Source of the DNA: Winogradskyella haliclonae
GTDB lineage: Bacteria; Bacteroidota; Bacteroidia; Flavobacteriales; Flavobacteriaceae
NCBI RefSeq assembly: GCF_014635865.1
Contig: NZ_BMDQ01000003.1
Coordinates: forward strand, 186,001 to 250,000
DNA: 64,000 nucleotides
Direction: 5' to 3'
Shown here: piece by piece, positions 27,301-36,320 of the stretch
Layout of the letters: each line of letters starts with the position of its first letter
Position numbering within the stretch: the first letter of the stretch is position 1
The notes under the pieces: model-generated
What the model was told of the DNA's origin: nothing
The model's input: only the letters and a program-made list of their open reading frames with translations
Database searches by the model: none
Made by a program: the position numbers and the translations under genes

Positions 27301-28098
27301 ATGTTTGTTTATTTTCCACAATGGCAAGGCTCCGGTGTAGGTAAATCGATGAAAATTGGAGCTGAAACTGTTCGTGACTACTTAAATATTTCTAATATTG
27401 AAACTATTGCCTTATCTGAAAAAGCATTAGTCAAAAACCAAAACATTAATGGCCATAAGGCCTTAATTGAACAGTTATCCGATTATAAAAGCTTACTTGA
27501 AAAATCACAACCTACAACATTAAAAACTATTGGAGGTGATTGTGGCTTAGAAATCATTCCAGTAAGTTACCTAGCTTCTAAATATGAAAACATAGGTATT
27601 ATATGGTTTGATGCACATGCAGATATTAATTTACCTGAGGAATCTCCAAGCCATAATTTTCATGGTATGCCCCTACGCACATTACTTGGTGAAGGTGATG
27701 ATGAATTAAGGGCTCTGCTGTTTTCAGAAATCAAAGCTTCACAAATTCATTATATAGGTTTAAGAAGTATAGATAAAGCCGAAGAAAGACGTATTAACGA
27801 AGGTCATATTTATGCACCTTTAAATTCTAACACTAAAGATTTAATAGACATCTTAAATGCCAAAAGCATTACTCATCTTTACATTCACTTTGATGTAGAC
27901 TGTCTTGACCCAGAATCTTATAAAAATGCCTATTTTAATGTAAACAATGGTATTACTACTCAAGAGGCCCAAGATTTTATTTTAGAATTAAAAGCTAACT
28001 TTACTATTGTTGGATCTAGTATATTGGAATCAGTAGCCACAAATGAAGAAGATTTAAAACCCATAAAGCCTATTATTAATCTATTATTTGATATCTAG
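27301..28098 (+). CDS. Arginase/ureohydrolase-family protein
   Basis: A 265-residue ureohydrolase-fold protein. DAHADINLP near residue 103 and HFDVDCLDPESY near 195 supply the Asp and His ligands of the Mn pair. The first family motif is GGDCGLE (near 77) in place of the usual GGDHS, so one metal-ligand His is a Cys. Catalytic status is therefore uncertain; relatives act on arginine, agmatine, formiminoglutamate or guanidino compounds. It begins directly after the M28 peptidase stop and is probably cotranscribed with it. Confidence 0.8.
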   Translation: MFVYFPQWQGSGVGKSMKIGAETVRDYLNISNIETIALSEKALVKNQNINGHKALIEQLSDYKSLLEKSQPTTLKTIGGDCGLEIIPVSYLASKYENIGIIWFDAHADINLPEESPSHNFHGMPLRTLLGEGDDELRALLFSEIKASQIHYIGLRSIDKAEERRINEGHIYAPLNSNTKDLIDILNAKSITHLYIHFDVDCLDPESYKNAYFNVNNGITTQEAQDFILELKANFTIVGSSILESVATNEEDLKPIKPIINLLFDI

Positions 28099-28102
28099 TA
28101 TT

Positions 28103-28879
28103 ATGATTCATAAATTAAAGTGTTATTGTCTTCTCATATTTTGTTTTTTTCTTTTTGTCTGCTCCGAAAAACCTTCCACAAAAAATGAAGTCTTAGTATT
28201 AGGAACTATTCATAGTGGTCATAGAACAGAAGAAATCTATAATCTAGATAAGCTTACCGCGCTAATTAAAGAAATAAATCCTGATATAATTCTTACTGAA
28301 ATACCACCAGATAGATTTGACACAGCCATGGAAGGTTTTAAAAAAGATGATAGTATTTCTGAACCTCGGGTCATGCGTTTCCCCGAATATACTGATGTTA
28401 TATTTCCACTTTCAAAAACTATGGATTTCAAAATTATTCCAACTGCTGGTTGGACACGCCCAATGGCTTTAGAACGTCAAAAAAAGTTAAGAGCAATTAG
28501 TCAAGATTCAACACGAACTTCTGATTGGAATGCATATACAAATGCAAACAAATTATCAGATTCTTTACTAGAAGCAACAGGCAAGCGAAACGATCCCTAT
28601 TTTATTCACACAAAGGAATACGATAGCCTTTATAATATAAGCTTAAAGATTTACAATAAATTATTTAATGAAGAATTGGGTCTTGGAGGCTGGGATAATA
28701 TAAATATTGCACATTATTGGAATATAGAAAAAGCCTTAGAAACCTATAGATATCAAAACAAACGTATACTTATTACATATGGAGCTGGCCATAAAGGCTG
28801 GTTTTTAAAAGAATTGCAGAAAAGAGATGATATCGATTTATTAGAGTTGAAACCGTTTTTAGATAGTTTAAATGAGTAA
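28103..28879 (+). CDS. Lipoprotein of the DUF5694/TraB-like family
   Basis: A 258-residue lipoprotein with a strong signal (MIHKLKCYCLLIFCFFLFVC; lipobox Cys 20). The body begins EVLVLGTIHSGHRTEEIYNL and ends RILITYGAGHKGWFLKEL, a pair of GTxH and GxGH motifs seen in TraB/ChaN-like proteins and in DUF5694. The ATG at 28103 is used because it gives the lipoprotein signal; a TTG 15 bases upstream lies inside the previous gene. Function unknown. It overlaps the next gene by 8 bases. Confidence 0.65.
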   Translation: MIHKLKCYCLLIFCFFLFVCSEKPSTKNEVLVLGTIHSGHRTEEIYNLDKLTALIKEINPDIILTEIPPDRFDTAMEGFKKDDSISEPRVMRFPEYTDVIFPLSKTMDFKIIPTAGWTRPMALERQKKLRAISQDSTRTSDWNAYTNANKLSDSLLEATGKRNDPYFIHTKEYDSLYNISLKIYNKLFNEELGLGGWDNINIAHYWNIEKALETYRYQNKRILITYGAGHKGWFLKELQKRDDIDLLELKPFLDSLNE

Positions 28880-29678
28880 ATCAATACTAATCATTATCTC
28901 TATTTGCTTATTTAGTTGCTCAAGTGATAATTATACTAAACCAAGTTTTATAGATTTTAAAGTAGACAAGGACTCTATATACGTCATTTCAAAAAATAAG
29001 TTACACTGTCCTTTGTATGTAAAAGCTATAAATCGTAAAACAAAAAAAGAAACATTTAGGCAATTAGATGCTAAACAAGAATCTGTGATTTTAAGCTATC
29101 CAAATACTAAAGCTGATTCAAATTCAATTTTAAAAAAGTATAGATTTTTGGGATATTATGGAGAGTATCCTTTTAAATCTTACGACACAAATCATATCTA
29201 TACCTTACCATTTCAAAAAGGATATCAATCCTTGGTCATTCAGGGTTATGATGGTGATTTTTCTCATTATGGATCATTTTCTGCTAAATGTTTAGATTTT
29301 GAAATGGCAGTCGGAGATACTATAGTTGCTGCAAGAGATGGTGTTGTCGTAAAAGTCAGTATTAAACACAATAAGCAAGGTACTACAGAAGACTATAAAG
29401 ATTATGGCAATTATATGATGCTATATCACCCAGACAATACCTTTACTCAGTATGTACATTTAAAACAATATGGTAACTTAGCCAAAGTTGGTGATTCTGT
29501 AAAAGCTAAACAGCCAATAGCCTTATCAGGATATACGGGTTGGACAACTATACCTCATTTGCATTTTGGGGTTTATAAACCAACTGCAACCGGATTAGTT
29601 TCAATTCCAGTAATTTTGGATTCCATACCAGGAAAAGAATTAAAGCGAGGTGATATCTTAACTAAGAAACAAAAATGA
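28872..29678 (+). CDS. M23-family metallopeptidase lipoprotein
   Basis: A 268-residue lipoprotein (lipobox LFSC, Cys 16) with a LytM/M23 domain in the second half. Visible zinc-site elements are SHYGSFSAKCLDFEMAVGD, matching SHxGxxxYAxDF, and IPHLHFGVYKP, the HxH motif. AARDGVVVKV and SGYTGWTT are typical of the fold. Such enzymes cleave peptidoglycan cross-bridges or process envelope proteins. It overlaps the preceding lipoprotein gene and the following M1 peptidase gene by 4-8 bases, so the set is one operon. Confidence 0.85.
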   Translation: MSKSILIIISICLFSCSSDNYTKPSFIDFKVDKDSIYVISKNKLHCPLYVKAINRKTKKETFRQLDAKQESVILSYPNTKADSNSILKKYRFLGYYGEYPFKSYDTNHIYTLPFQKGYQSLVIQGYDGDFSHYGSFSAKCLDFEMAVGDTIVAARDGVVVKVSIKHNKQGTTEDYKDYGNYMMLYHPDNTFTQYVHLKQYGNLAKVGDSVKAKQPIALSGYTGWTTIPHLHFGVYKPTATGLVSIPVILDSIPGKELKRGDILTKKQK

Positions 29679-31315
29679 GAACATTAAAACACAGACTTTG
29701 CATTGCACTATTATTAACCTCGACATTAGGTATTGCTCAAGGATTATTAAATAAAAAAAATGAGTTTACAAGGCAAGACACGTTAAGAGGAAGCATTACG
29801 CCTGAACGCGAATGGTGGGATTTAACCTATTATCATTTGGATATTGAAGTAAAACCAGATGAAAAATTTATCTCAGGAAAGAACACTATTCAATATAAAG
29901 TATTAAAACCATATCAAGTGATGCAAATAGATTTGCAAGTACCAATGCAGATTACAAAAGTGCTTCAAAATGGTAAAGCATTAGACGTAAAACATAATGG
30001 AAATGCACACTTTGTCACATTAAATGACAAACAAAAAACTGGCGCTGTAAATACTATCGAAGTGCATTACAAAGGTAACCCTAGAGAGGCAAAACGTGCA
30101 CCTTGGGATGGTGGATTTTCATGGAAAAGAGATAGCAACGGTAAACACTTTATTGCAACATCATGTCAAGGCTTAGGCGCTAGTGTTTGGTGGCCAAACA
30201 AAGACCACATGTACGACGAAGTTGATAGCATGCTTATAAGTGTTACCATTCCTAAAGGATTAACAAATATATCCAACGGCAGACTAAGAAAGCTTGAAGA
30301 CAAAGGTAATAAGGTCACATCGCATTGGTATGTTAATAATCCGATTAATAATTATGGTGTTAATGTAAACATTGGAGATTACGTAAACTTTTCTGAGATT
30401 TATAAAGGCGAAAATGGAAACCTTGATATGGACTATTGGGTTCTTAAAGATAATCTTGACAAAGCCAAAGAGCACTTTAAAGATGCGCCTAAAATGATGA
30501 AAGCCTTTGAACATTGGTTTGGGCCTTATCCATTTTATGAAGACAGTTTTAAACTCGTAGAAGTTCCGTATCTAGGTATGGAACATCAAAGTTCAGTAAC
30601 CTATGGTAACCAGTATAAAAAAGGGTATTTAGGCAATGATTTATCAAGAACGGGTTGGGGCTTAAAATGGGATTTTATTATTGTTCATGAAGCTGGTCAC
30701 GAGTGGTTTGCCAATAACATAACCAATGTAGATGTTGCGGATATGTGGATACATGAAGGCTTTACAGCGTATTCTGAAAATCTCTTTTTGGATTATTACT
30801 ATGGCAAAGAAGCCTCTGCGGATTATGTAATTGGTACACGAGCAAATATTCAGAATGACAAGCCTTTAATTGGCATTTATAATGTTAATAAAGAAGGCTC
30901 TAGTGACATGTACTATAAAGGCGCTAATATGTTACATACCTTAAGACAACTCATCGAAGACGATAAGCTTTGGAGAGACATTTTAAGAGGTATAAATACA
31001 GAATTTTATCATCAAACGGTAACTACAAAACAAGTTGAAGATTACATTAGCAAAATGACCAAAAAAGACTTAAGTGCTTTTTTTAATCAGTATTTACGCG
31101 ATGTACGTATTCCAACTTTAGAGTATAAAATTGAAGACAATGCCATTAAATACCGCTATGTCAATATTGTCAAAGATTTTGATATGCCAATTGAAGTAGA
31201 AATTAATGGTAAATCAGAGTGGATTTTTCCAAATTCTGAATGGAAGACTAAACAAGTTCAGGTTTCAGAATTTAAAGTAGATAGAGACTATTACATTTAT
31301 TCAAAACAATTATAA
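29675..31315 (+). CDS. Secreted M1-family aminopeptidase
   Basis: A 546-residue secreted zinc aminopeptidase with a signal peptide (MRTLKHRLCIALLLTSTLGIAQ). The zinc site is complete: HEAGH near residue 338, then 18 residues, then the Glu of WIHEGFTAYSE. An N-terminal beta-sandwich (YYHLDIEVKPDEKFISG) precedes the catalytic domain. YLGMEHQSSVTYGN stands in place of the GAMEN exopeptidase loop. It is shorter than PepN because it lacks the long C-terminal helical domain, as is common in Bacteroidota periplasmic members. It overlaps its neighbours by 4 and 1 bases. Confidence 0.9.
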   Translation: MRTLKHRLCIALLLTSTLGIAQGLLNKKNEFTRQDTLRGSITPEREWWDLTYYHLDIEVKPDEKFISGKNTIQYKVLKPYQVMQIDLQVPMQITKVLQNGKALDVKHNGNAHFVTLNDKQKTGAVNTIEVHYKGNPREAKRAPWDGGFSWKRDSNGKHFIATSCQGLGASVWWPNKDHMYDEVDSMLISVTIPKGLTNISNGRLRKLEDKGNKVTSHWYVNNPINNYGVNVNIGDYVNFSEIYKGENGNLDMDYWVLKDNLDKAKEHFKDAPKMMKAFEHWFGPYPFYEDSFKLVEVPYLGMEHQSSVTYGNQYKKGYLGNDLSRTGWGLKWDFIIVHEAGHEWFANNITNVDVADMWIHEGFTAYSENLFLDYYYGKEASADYVIGTRANIQNDKPLIGIYNVNKEGSSDMYYKGANMLHTLRQLIEDDKLWRDILRGINTEFYHQTVTTKQVEDYISKMTKKDLSAFFNQYLRDVRIPTLEYKIEDNAIKYRYVNIVKDFDMPIEVEINGKSEWIFPNSEWKTKQVQVSEFKVDRDYYIYSKQL

Positions 31316-31890
31316 TGAAGGCTATTCCTGAGCTTTATTTTGAGCGTGATGTTGAATGGTATGACTGGTTACTAGCCAATCATGACACCCAGAAAGCGGT
31401 CTACATAGTCTTCTATAAGCTCGAAACCAAAATTCCAACAATGCGCTGGGAAGAGGCTGTAAAAGTAGCACTATGCTTTGGTTGGATTGATGCCACTGTA
31501 AAAAGCTTAGGCGGTGGCAAACGCATTCAATACTTTACGCATAGAAATCCGAAAAGCACATGGAGTGCTCTAAACAAAAAGTACATTGCGGAACTTGAAC
31601 GATTAGGATTAATTCAAGACGCTGGTTGGAAAATGATTGAATTGGCAAAAGAAACGGGTACTTGGACTGCTATGGATGATGTTGAAAATGGGGTAATACC
31701 AGATAATCTTCAACAAGCTTTTGATAAAAATCCACGTGCTTTCGAGAATTATCAGAATTTTTCTAAAGGCTATAGAAAAGGCTATCTATCGTGGTTAAAT
31801 AGCGCTAAACGCGAAGAAACCAAACAAAAAAGAATCGCCGAAATCATACGACTCTGCGATGCAAATATTAAAAGCAGAGAGGCTTGGTAA
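31315..31890 (+). CDS. YdeI/OmpD-associated family protein
   Basis: A 191-residue cytoplasmic protein. WEEAVKVALCFGWIDATVKS and RFTHR-like residues (IQYFTHRNPKSTWSALNKKYI) are the family core, followed by the C-terminal OmdA segment ENYQNFSKGYRKGYLSWLNSAK that ends in a basic helix. Family members (YdeI) are linked to bacteriocin or peptide tolerance, but the mechanism is not established. It shares one base with the M1 peptidase stop (TAATG) and ends the operon. A second relative is encoded at 57835. Confidence 0.8.
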   Translation: MKAIPELYFERDVEWYDWLLANHDTQKAVYIVFYKLETKIPTMRWEEAVKVALCFGWIDATVKSLGGGKRIQYFTHRNPKSTWSALNKKYIAELERLGLIQDAGWKMIELAKETGTWTAMDDVENGVIPDNLQQAFDKNPRAFENYQNFSKGYRKGYLSWLNSAKREETKQKRIAEIIRLCDANIKSREAW

Positions 31891-31930
31891 GTTAAAAGTT
31901 AACAAAGTCCATAGTTACCAAGAAAACTAT

Positions 31931-32659
31931 TTAAAACATTAGTTTTTTGATATTATCCATATAACCACGGCTTACTCTAACAACATCTCCGTTTTTCATG
32001 GTGATATCATAGCTTTTGGTATATTTATTTAATTCTTTTACGGCATTTAAATTAATTATAGATGACCTGTGAACCCTAATAAAAATAGTCGCATTTAACT
32101 TTTCTTCAAGCGTAGAAATACCATAGTTGCTTACGTAAGTTTTTGCTTCAGTTATAAGTTTAGAATAATCACCGTAAGCCTCAATCCTAATAACATCCTC
32201 TAAAGCAACAGTGACCAACTTATTCTGACTTTGTACTAATATACGTTCTGGAGATTTTGGCTTATCCATTAAAAGACTCTCAGTTAAAGGTCTTGCCTTA
32301 TTTCCTTCAGTATTAGCTTTTAATCGATCTACGGCAACTTTAAAACGGTCTTTGGTATAGGGCTTTAGCAAGTAATCTACGGCATGAACTTCAAAAGCTT
32401 TTAAAGCATACTGATCGTAGGCCGTTGAAAATATAATTTGTGGCAATTCTTCCAAATGTGTGAGCACATCAAAACCTGTCATTCCAGGCATTTGAATATC
32501 TAAAAACACTAAATCTGGTTTAAATTCATTAATTATTTTAACAGCATCTACGCCATTATTTGCTTCACCAAGTAGAATTAAATCAGGGTAATCTTCTAAG
32601 TACTCTTTCATAAGTTGTCTTCCTGCTTCTTCATCATCAATAATAATTACCTTTCTCAT
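31931..32659 (-). CDS. LytR/AlgR-type response regulator (REC plus LytTR)
   Basis: A 242-residue two-component regulator. The receiver domain has the acidic pair IIIDDEEAG and the phospho-acceptor Asp in VFLDIQMPGMTGFDVL, with the conserved Lys in YLLKPYTKD. The C-terminal LytTR DNA-binding domain contains IRVHRSSIINLNAVKEL and VRVSRGYMD. It overlaps the histidine kinase gene by 4 bases and is translated after it. LytTR proteins bind pairs of direct repeats about 20 bases apart; such repeats lie at 33787-33850 next to the TonB receptor gene. Confidence 0.92.
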   Translation of the reverse strand: MRKVIIIDDEEAGRQLMKEYLEDYPDLILLGEANNGVDAVKIINEFKPDLVFLDIQMPGMTGFDVLTHLEELPQIIFSTAYDQYALKAFEVHAVDYLLKPYTKDRFKVAVDRLKANTEGNKARPLTESLLMDKPKSPERILVQSQNKLVTVALEDVIRIEAYGDYSKLITEAKTYVSNYGISTLEEKLNATIFIRVHRSSIINLNAVKELNKYTKSYDITMKNGDVVRVSRGYMDNIKKLMF

Positions 32660-33732
32660 ATAGCAAAAGATATTTTTAATCCTTTAGGCGAATTATCAGA
32701 TAAGTTAAGTGTGCTTTGGTACATTTTTTCTAATCGCAGTTTTGTATTGGTTAAACCTATTCCTTTTTCAAAAACTGAGGCTTTATCTTTTATGCCTACG
32801 CCAGTATCGGAAATTTCAAAATGTAATTTATCTAATTTCTTAAAGATATTGATTGAAATTTTTCCGCCTTCAATAAGAGATGATAAGCCGTGCTTTATAG
32901 AGTTTTCTATTAATGGTTGAAGTAGCATAGGCGGAATAAGTTCGTCTTTTAAATCTTCTTCTACATTAACCTCAATTTCTAAGCGTTCTTTAAAACGTTC
33001 TTTCTCTAAATCAAGGTATTTATTTACAAACTCTAACTCTTCTCTTAAAGACACTTTTTCAACCTGTGAAGCCTTTAATTGATACCTAAATAAGTCCGAA
33101 AGCTCCGCAATGAGATGTCTCGTCTTTTCATTTTTTGGTGGCACAGACGCACTAATGGTGTTAAATATATTGTATAAAAAGTGCGGATTTAATTGTGCCT
33201 TTAATGCTGAAAGTTCGCTTTTAAGTGCAACCGTTCTCAGCTCGCCTTCTAAACGTATCTTTTGTTGATTTTCTAAATAGTAATTATAAGAATGAATAAT
33301 GCCAAACTGTAATGCATAAAACAAAGCCGGAATATAAATATCCCATACTCTTGCAACACCGCCTAAATGGCCAAAACCTATAAAATCACACACATAGTAA
33401 TATACTTGTTGCCATACGACTACAAATAGTGGCAATAAAATAATGTGTAACATTATCTTTTTAGTGTATTTCCAATGTTTTAGTTTTCTAATCAGTAACC
33501 ACCAAATTGGGTAAGTAAGAATAGCTTTCAAAATATAATCTACTCCAACTGTATCCATAAATTCCTTTAAGTCGAAAAGAGAAGTCTCACCTTCATTCCA
33601 AGCCCTACTATTAATTGTTATAGCGGCATGATATGCAAATGCCCAAAACAAATAAAACACAATAAAAATAGCTAACTCAACTATTTTAATACCTAATAGA
33701 CGCTTTTGATAAAATGGTAAATTGGTTTCCAT
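32656..33732 (-). CDS. LytS-type sensor histidine kinase
   Basis: A 358-residue membrane kinase. Four membrane helices occupy the first about 140 residues. A short coiled linker leads to the His_kinase box ALKAQLNPHFLYNIFNTISA, with the phospho-acceptor His in NPHFLYN. The ATPase follows, with PPMLLQPLIENSIKHGL (N box) and ISDTGVGIKD (G box). The ATG at 33732 is chosen because TAAGTTTG, a perfect -7 element, lies at 33754-33747 on this strand. An upstream in-frame TTG (33777) would fall inside the promoter. It forms an operon with the response regulator. Confidence 0.9.
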   Translation of the reverse strand: METNLPFYQKRLLGIKIVELAIFIVFYLFWAFAYHAAITINSRAWNEGETSLFDLKEFMDTVGVDYILKAILTYPIWWLLIRKLKHWKYTKKIMLHIILLPLFVVVWQQVYYYVCDFIGFGHLGGVARVWDIYIPALFYALQFGIIHSYNYYLENQQKIRLEGELRTVALKSELSALKAQLNPHFLYNIFNTISASVPPKNEKTRHLIAELSDLFRYQLKASQVEKVSLREELEFVNKYLDLEKERFKERLEIEVNVEEDLKDELIPPMLLQPLIENSIKHGLSSLIEGGKISINIFKKLDKLHFEISDTGVGIKDKASVFEKGIGLTNTKLRLEKMYQSTLNLSDNSPKGLKISFAI

Positions 33733-33746
33733 AATTCTATTTTCAA

Positions 33747-33778
33747 CAAACTTAAAGTTAGTATATTTTTTTATCAAC
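33747..33778 (-). promoter_or_regulatory. Promoter of the kinase/regulator operon
   Basis: Read on the minus strand, GTTG (33778-33775) is followed, after 20 bases, by TAAGTTTG (33754-33747). This matches the -33/-7 layout of Bacteroidota promoters and predicts transcription from about 33740, just before the ATG at 33732. Confidence 0.65.
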
Positions 33779-33786
33779 TTCTAATC

Positions 33787-33850
33787 GATGAGTTGACCTA
33801 TAGTCCGTTAAATGGTCTTTCCAACTCATCGGCTTATTGGTCAACTCATC
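33787..33850. promoter_or_regulatory. LytTR-like repeat cluster between kinase and receptor genes
   Basis: The 10-mer CAACTCATCG/A occurs at 33822-33831 and 33842-33851, exactly 20 bases apart as direct repeats. Its inverse CGATGAGTTG lies at 33786-33795; the stretch GATGAGTTGACC there is the exact complement of 33839-33850. Direct repeats at about 20 bases are the usual LytTR operator layout. The nearest receptor -7 candidate (GAGATTTG, 33883-33890) lies about 44 bases beyond the last repeat. Confidence 0.65.
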
Positions 33851-33861
33851 ATTTCTAACGT

Positions 33862-33875
33862 GCATACCTGTATGC
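33862..33875. promoter_or_regulatory. 14-base perfect palindrome in the receptor promoter
   Basis: GCATAC and GTATGC arms with a 2-base centre, lying between the repeat cluster and the putative -7 element of the TonB receptor gene. Possibly a second operator; the binding protein is unknown. Confidence 0.35.
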
Positions 33876-33909
33876 TTATCTAGAGATTTGTGGCATAAAT
33901 ACATATATC

Positions 33910-36309
33910 ATGAAAACGATTACAGTTTACTTACTTTTATTTTTATCATTAATCAATTACGCACAATCTAATGTTATTGGTATTGTTGTCGATGAAAACC
34001 TTGAGCCTATTCCTGGAGCTATAGTATCTATCTATAATTCAGACAAAACAGCATTTATTAAAGCTGCAGTTACTGAAAATGATGGAAAATTTACTGTCAA
34101 AAATTTAGACAATGGTAAATATACAATGACCATAACTAGTCTTGGATTTGAAAAGTATACGTCTCAGATATTCAGTATTACTAATTCTGAAAAAGACTTG
34201 GGCGCTATTAAATTAAATCCTGCAGCAGAATCTCTAGATGAAGTTGTTGTTAAAAGTGAAAAACCAATGGTACAAGTTATGGCAGATAAAACAGTATTTA
34301 ATGTACAGAATACTATAAACGCTGCTGGAGATTCTGGTTTTGATTTATTGAGAAAAGCACCTGGTGTAATTATCGATAACAATGACAACTTAATCGTCGA
34401 AGGAAAAACTGGTGTGCTTATTTATATAGATGATAAGCCCTCTGTACTTAGAGGTGAAGACTTGGTAAATTACCTTAAAACAATTCAGTCTAGTGATATA
34501 GATGCAGTAGAAATCATTACGCAACCCTCTTCAAAATATGACGCAGAAGGCAATGCTGGTATCATTAATATAAAGTTTAAGCGCGATAAAAGTTTAGGTA
34601 CAAACGGTAGCTTAACTTCTGGTTTAACATATGGTGAGTTTGCCCGAGTTAATACTTCCGCATCATTTAATAATAGAAACAAGAAAACAAGTTTCTATGG
34701 TACACTAAGCAACCGATTTGGTGAAAGTTTAAGTTACATTAATCTTTTTAGACAACAAAATAATACCATTTTTGATGCACGCTCAGAAACAATAAGTGAT
34801 GATGTAAATAATAATATCAGAATGGGATTTGATTGGTACGCCGATAAAAAATCTACATTTGGAGTTATCGTATCTGGTAATTTTTCTGATAACGAATCGT
34901 TGGCTGATTCTAGAACACCTATTATTCCTGATGGTAATACCAACCCAAATCAAATATTAGTGGCTGGTAGCGATGTTCAAAGTGAAACTTCAAATATTTA
35001 TGCAAATGCTAATTACAGATATAAAGGAAACAATGATACAAGCATAAACATTGATGTAGATTACGGTCGTTACTCACGCGAAAGAGAAAATCTTCAACCT
35101 AATCAATATTTTGATGGTAATGAATCACAGCTTATTAGTGAAATTATCAACTTTATGATCACACCAATTGATATTGATTTATTTACAGCCAAATTAGATT
35201 ATGAGCAATCTCTTTTAAAAGGAAAATTAAGCATCGGCGGAAAGTTTTCTAAAGTTGTTACCGATAATCAATTCGATTTTTTTGACCGAATCAATGGTCA
35301 AGATATACTAAATCAAGAACGCACTAACGATTTTGAATATGATGAAAATGTAAACGCCTTATATTTTAACTATAAGCGCCAGTTTAAAAAATGGAATATC
35401 CAGTTTGGTCTACGTATGGAAAATACACAGTCTGATGGTATCTTAACCGCATTACAGACAGATCAAAACGATCGTGTAAAGCGCAATTATACAGACTGGT
35501 TTCCAAGTGGTGGTATAACTTATCAACTGAATCAGAAAAATTCTTTCGCTTTAACTTATAGCCGCCGTATTCAACGTCCTAATTATGCAAGTTTAAATCC
35601 TTTTGAATACAAAATTGATGAGTTATCTTTTAGCCGAGGCAATCCATTTTTACAACCACAGTATACAGATAATTTAAAATTATCACATACGTTTAATTAT
35701 AGGCTAACGACATCAATAAGCTATAGTTTTATTGAAGACTATTTCGCAAAAATCACAGAAGCTGTTGGCCAAAACCAAAATTTCTTGACCACAAGAAATG
35801 TGGCTAATCAGAAAGTCATAAATATTGGTGTAAGCTATCCTACACGCTTCAACGATTGGTGGAATATATATTTTAGTGTTAATGCCTTCAGAAGTATTTT
35901 TGAAGCAACCAACCCAGACTTTAATCCTATTTCGCAGAATACATTAAGCCTTTATGCTCAAAACACGTTCAAATTACCAAAGGGCTTTAGAGCAGAAATT
36001 TCAGGATGGTATAGTTCACCGTCTATATGGGGCGGAACATACGAAACTCGAAGCATAGGTTCATTAAATGTGGCATTTCAAAAGCGTTTTTTTGACGATC
36101 AATTAACTGCTCGTTTGTCCTTTAATGACGTTCTGTTTACGTCTCCTTGGGAAGGTGTTACAGAATTTGGTAACCTTAGGATAAATGGTGACGGTGGTAG
36201 CGATAGCAGACAAGTGCGTTTTAATCTTACCTATAATTTTGGCCGCAATGAAATTAAAAAAGCCAGAAAACGCAATACTGGACTTGACGCAGAAAAAAAT
36301 AGAATTTAA
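33910..36309 (+). CDS. TonB-dependent receptor-like outer membrane beta-barrel protein
   Basis: A 799-residue outer membrane protein. A signal peptide (MKTITVYLLLFLSLINYAQ) is followed by a carboxypeptidase-regulatory-like domain (VIGIVVDENLEPIPGAIVSI, TSLGFEKYTSQIF), a plug domain (SLDEVVVKSEKPMVQVMAD) and a long barrel ending FNLTYNFGRNEIKKARKRN. This is the OMP_b-brl_3 type, without a SusD partner nearby. Ligand unknown. Its divergent position to a LytS/LytR pair, with LytTR-like repeats in its leader, suggests regulation by that pair. Confidence 0.88.
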   Translation: MKTITVYLLLFLSLINYAQSNVIGIVVDENLEPIPGAIVSIYNSDKTAFIKAAVTENDGKFTVKNLDNGKYTMTITSLGFEKYTSQIFSITNSEKDLGAIKLNPAAESLDEVVVKSEKPMVQVMADKTVFNVQNTINAAGDSGFDLLRKAPGVIIDNNDNLIVEGKTGVLIYIDDKPSVLRGEDLVNYLKTIQSSDIDAVEIITQPSSKYDAEGNAGIINIKFKRDKSLGTNGSLTSGLTYGEFARVNTSASFNNRNKKTSFYGTLSNRFGESLSYINLFRQQNNTIFDARSETISDDVNNNIRMGFDWYADKKSTFGVIVSGNFSDNESLADSRTPIIPDGNTNPNQILVAGSDVQSETSNIYANANYRYKGNNDTSINIDVDYGRYSRERENLQPNQYFDGNESQLISEIINFMITPIDIDLFTAKLDYEQSLLKGKLSIGGKFSKVVTDNQFDFFDRINGQDILNQERTNDFEYDENVNALYFNYKRQFKKWNIQFGLRMENTQSDGILTALQTDQNDRVKRNYTDWFPSGGITYQLNQKNSFALTYSRRIQRPNYASLNPFEYKIDELSFSRGNPFLQPQYTDNLKLSHTFNYRLTTSISYSFIEDYFAKITEAVGQNQNFLTTRNVANQKVINIGVSYPTRFNDWWNIYFSVNAFRSIFEATNPDFNPISQNTLSLYAQNTFKLPKGFRAEISGWYSSPSIWGGTYETRSIGSLNVAFQKRFFDDQLTARLSFNDVLFTSPWEGVTEFGNLRINGDGGSDSRQVRFNLTYNFGRNEIKKARKRNTGLDAEKNRI

Positions 36310-36320
36310 TACCTAAAACT

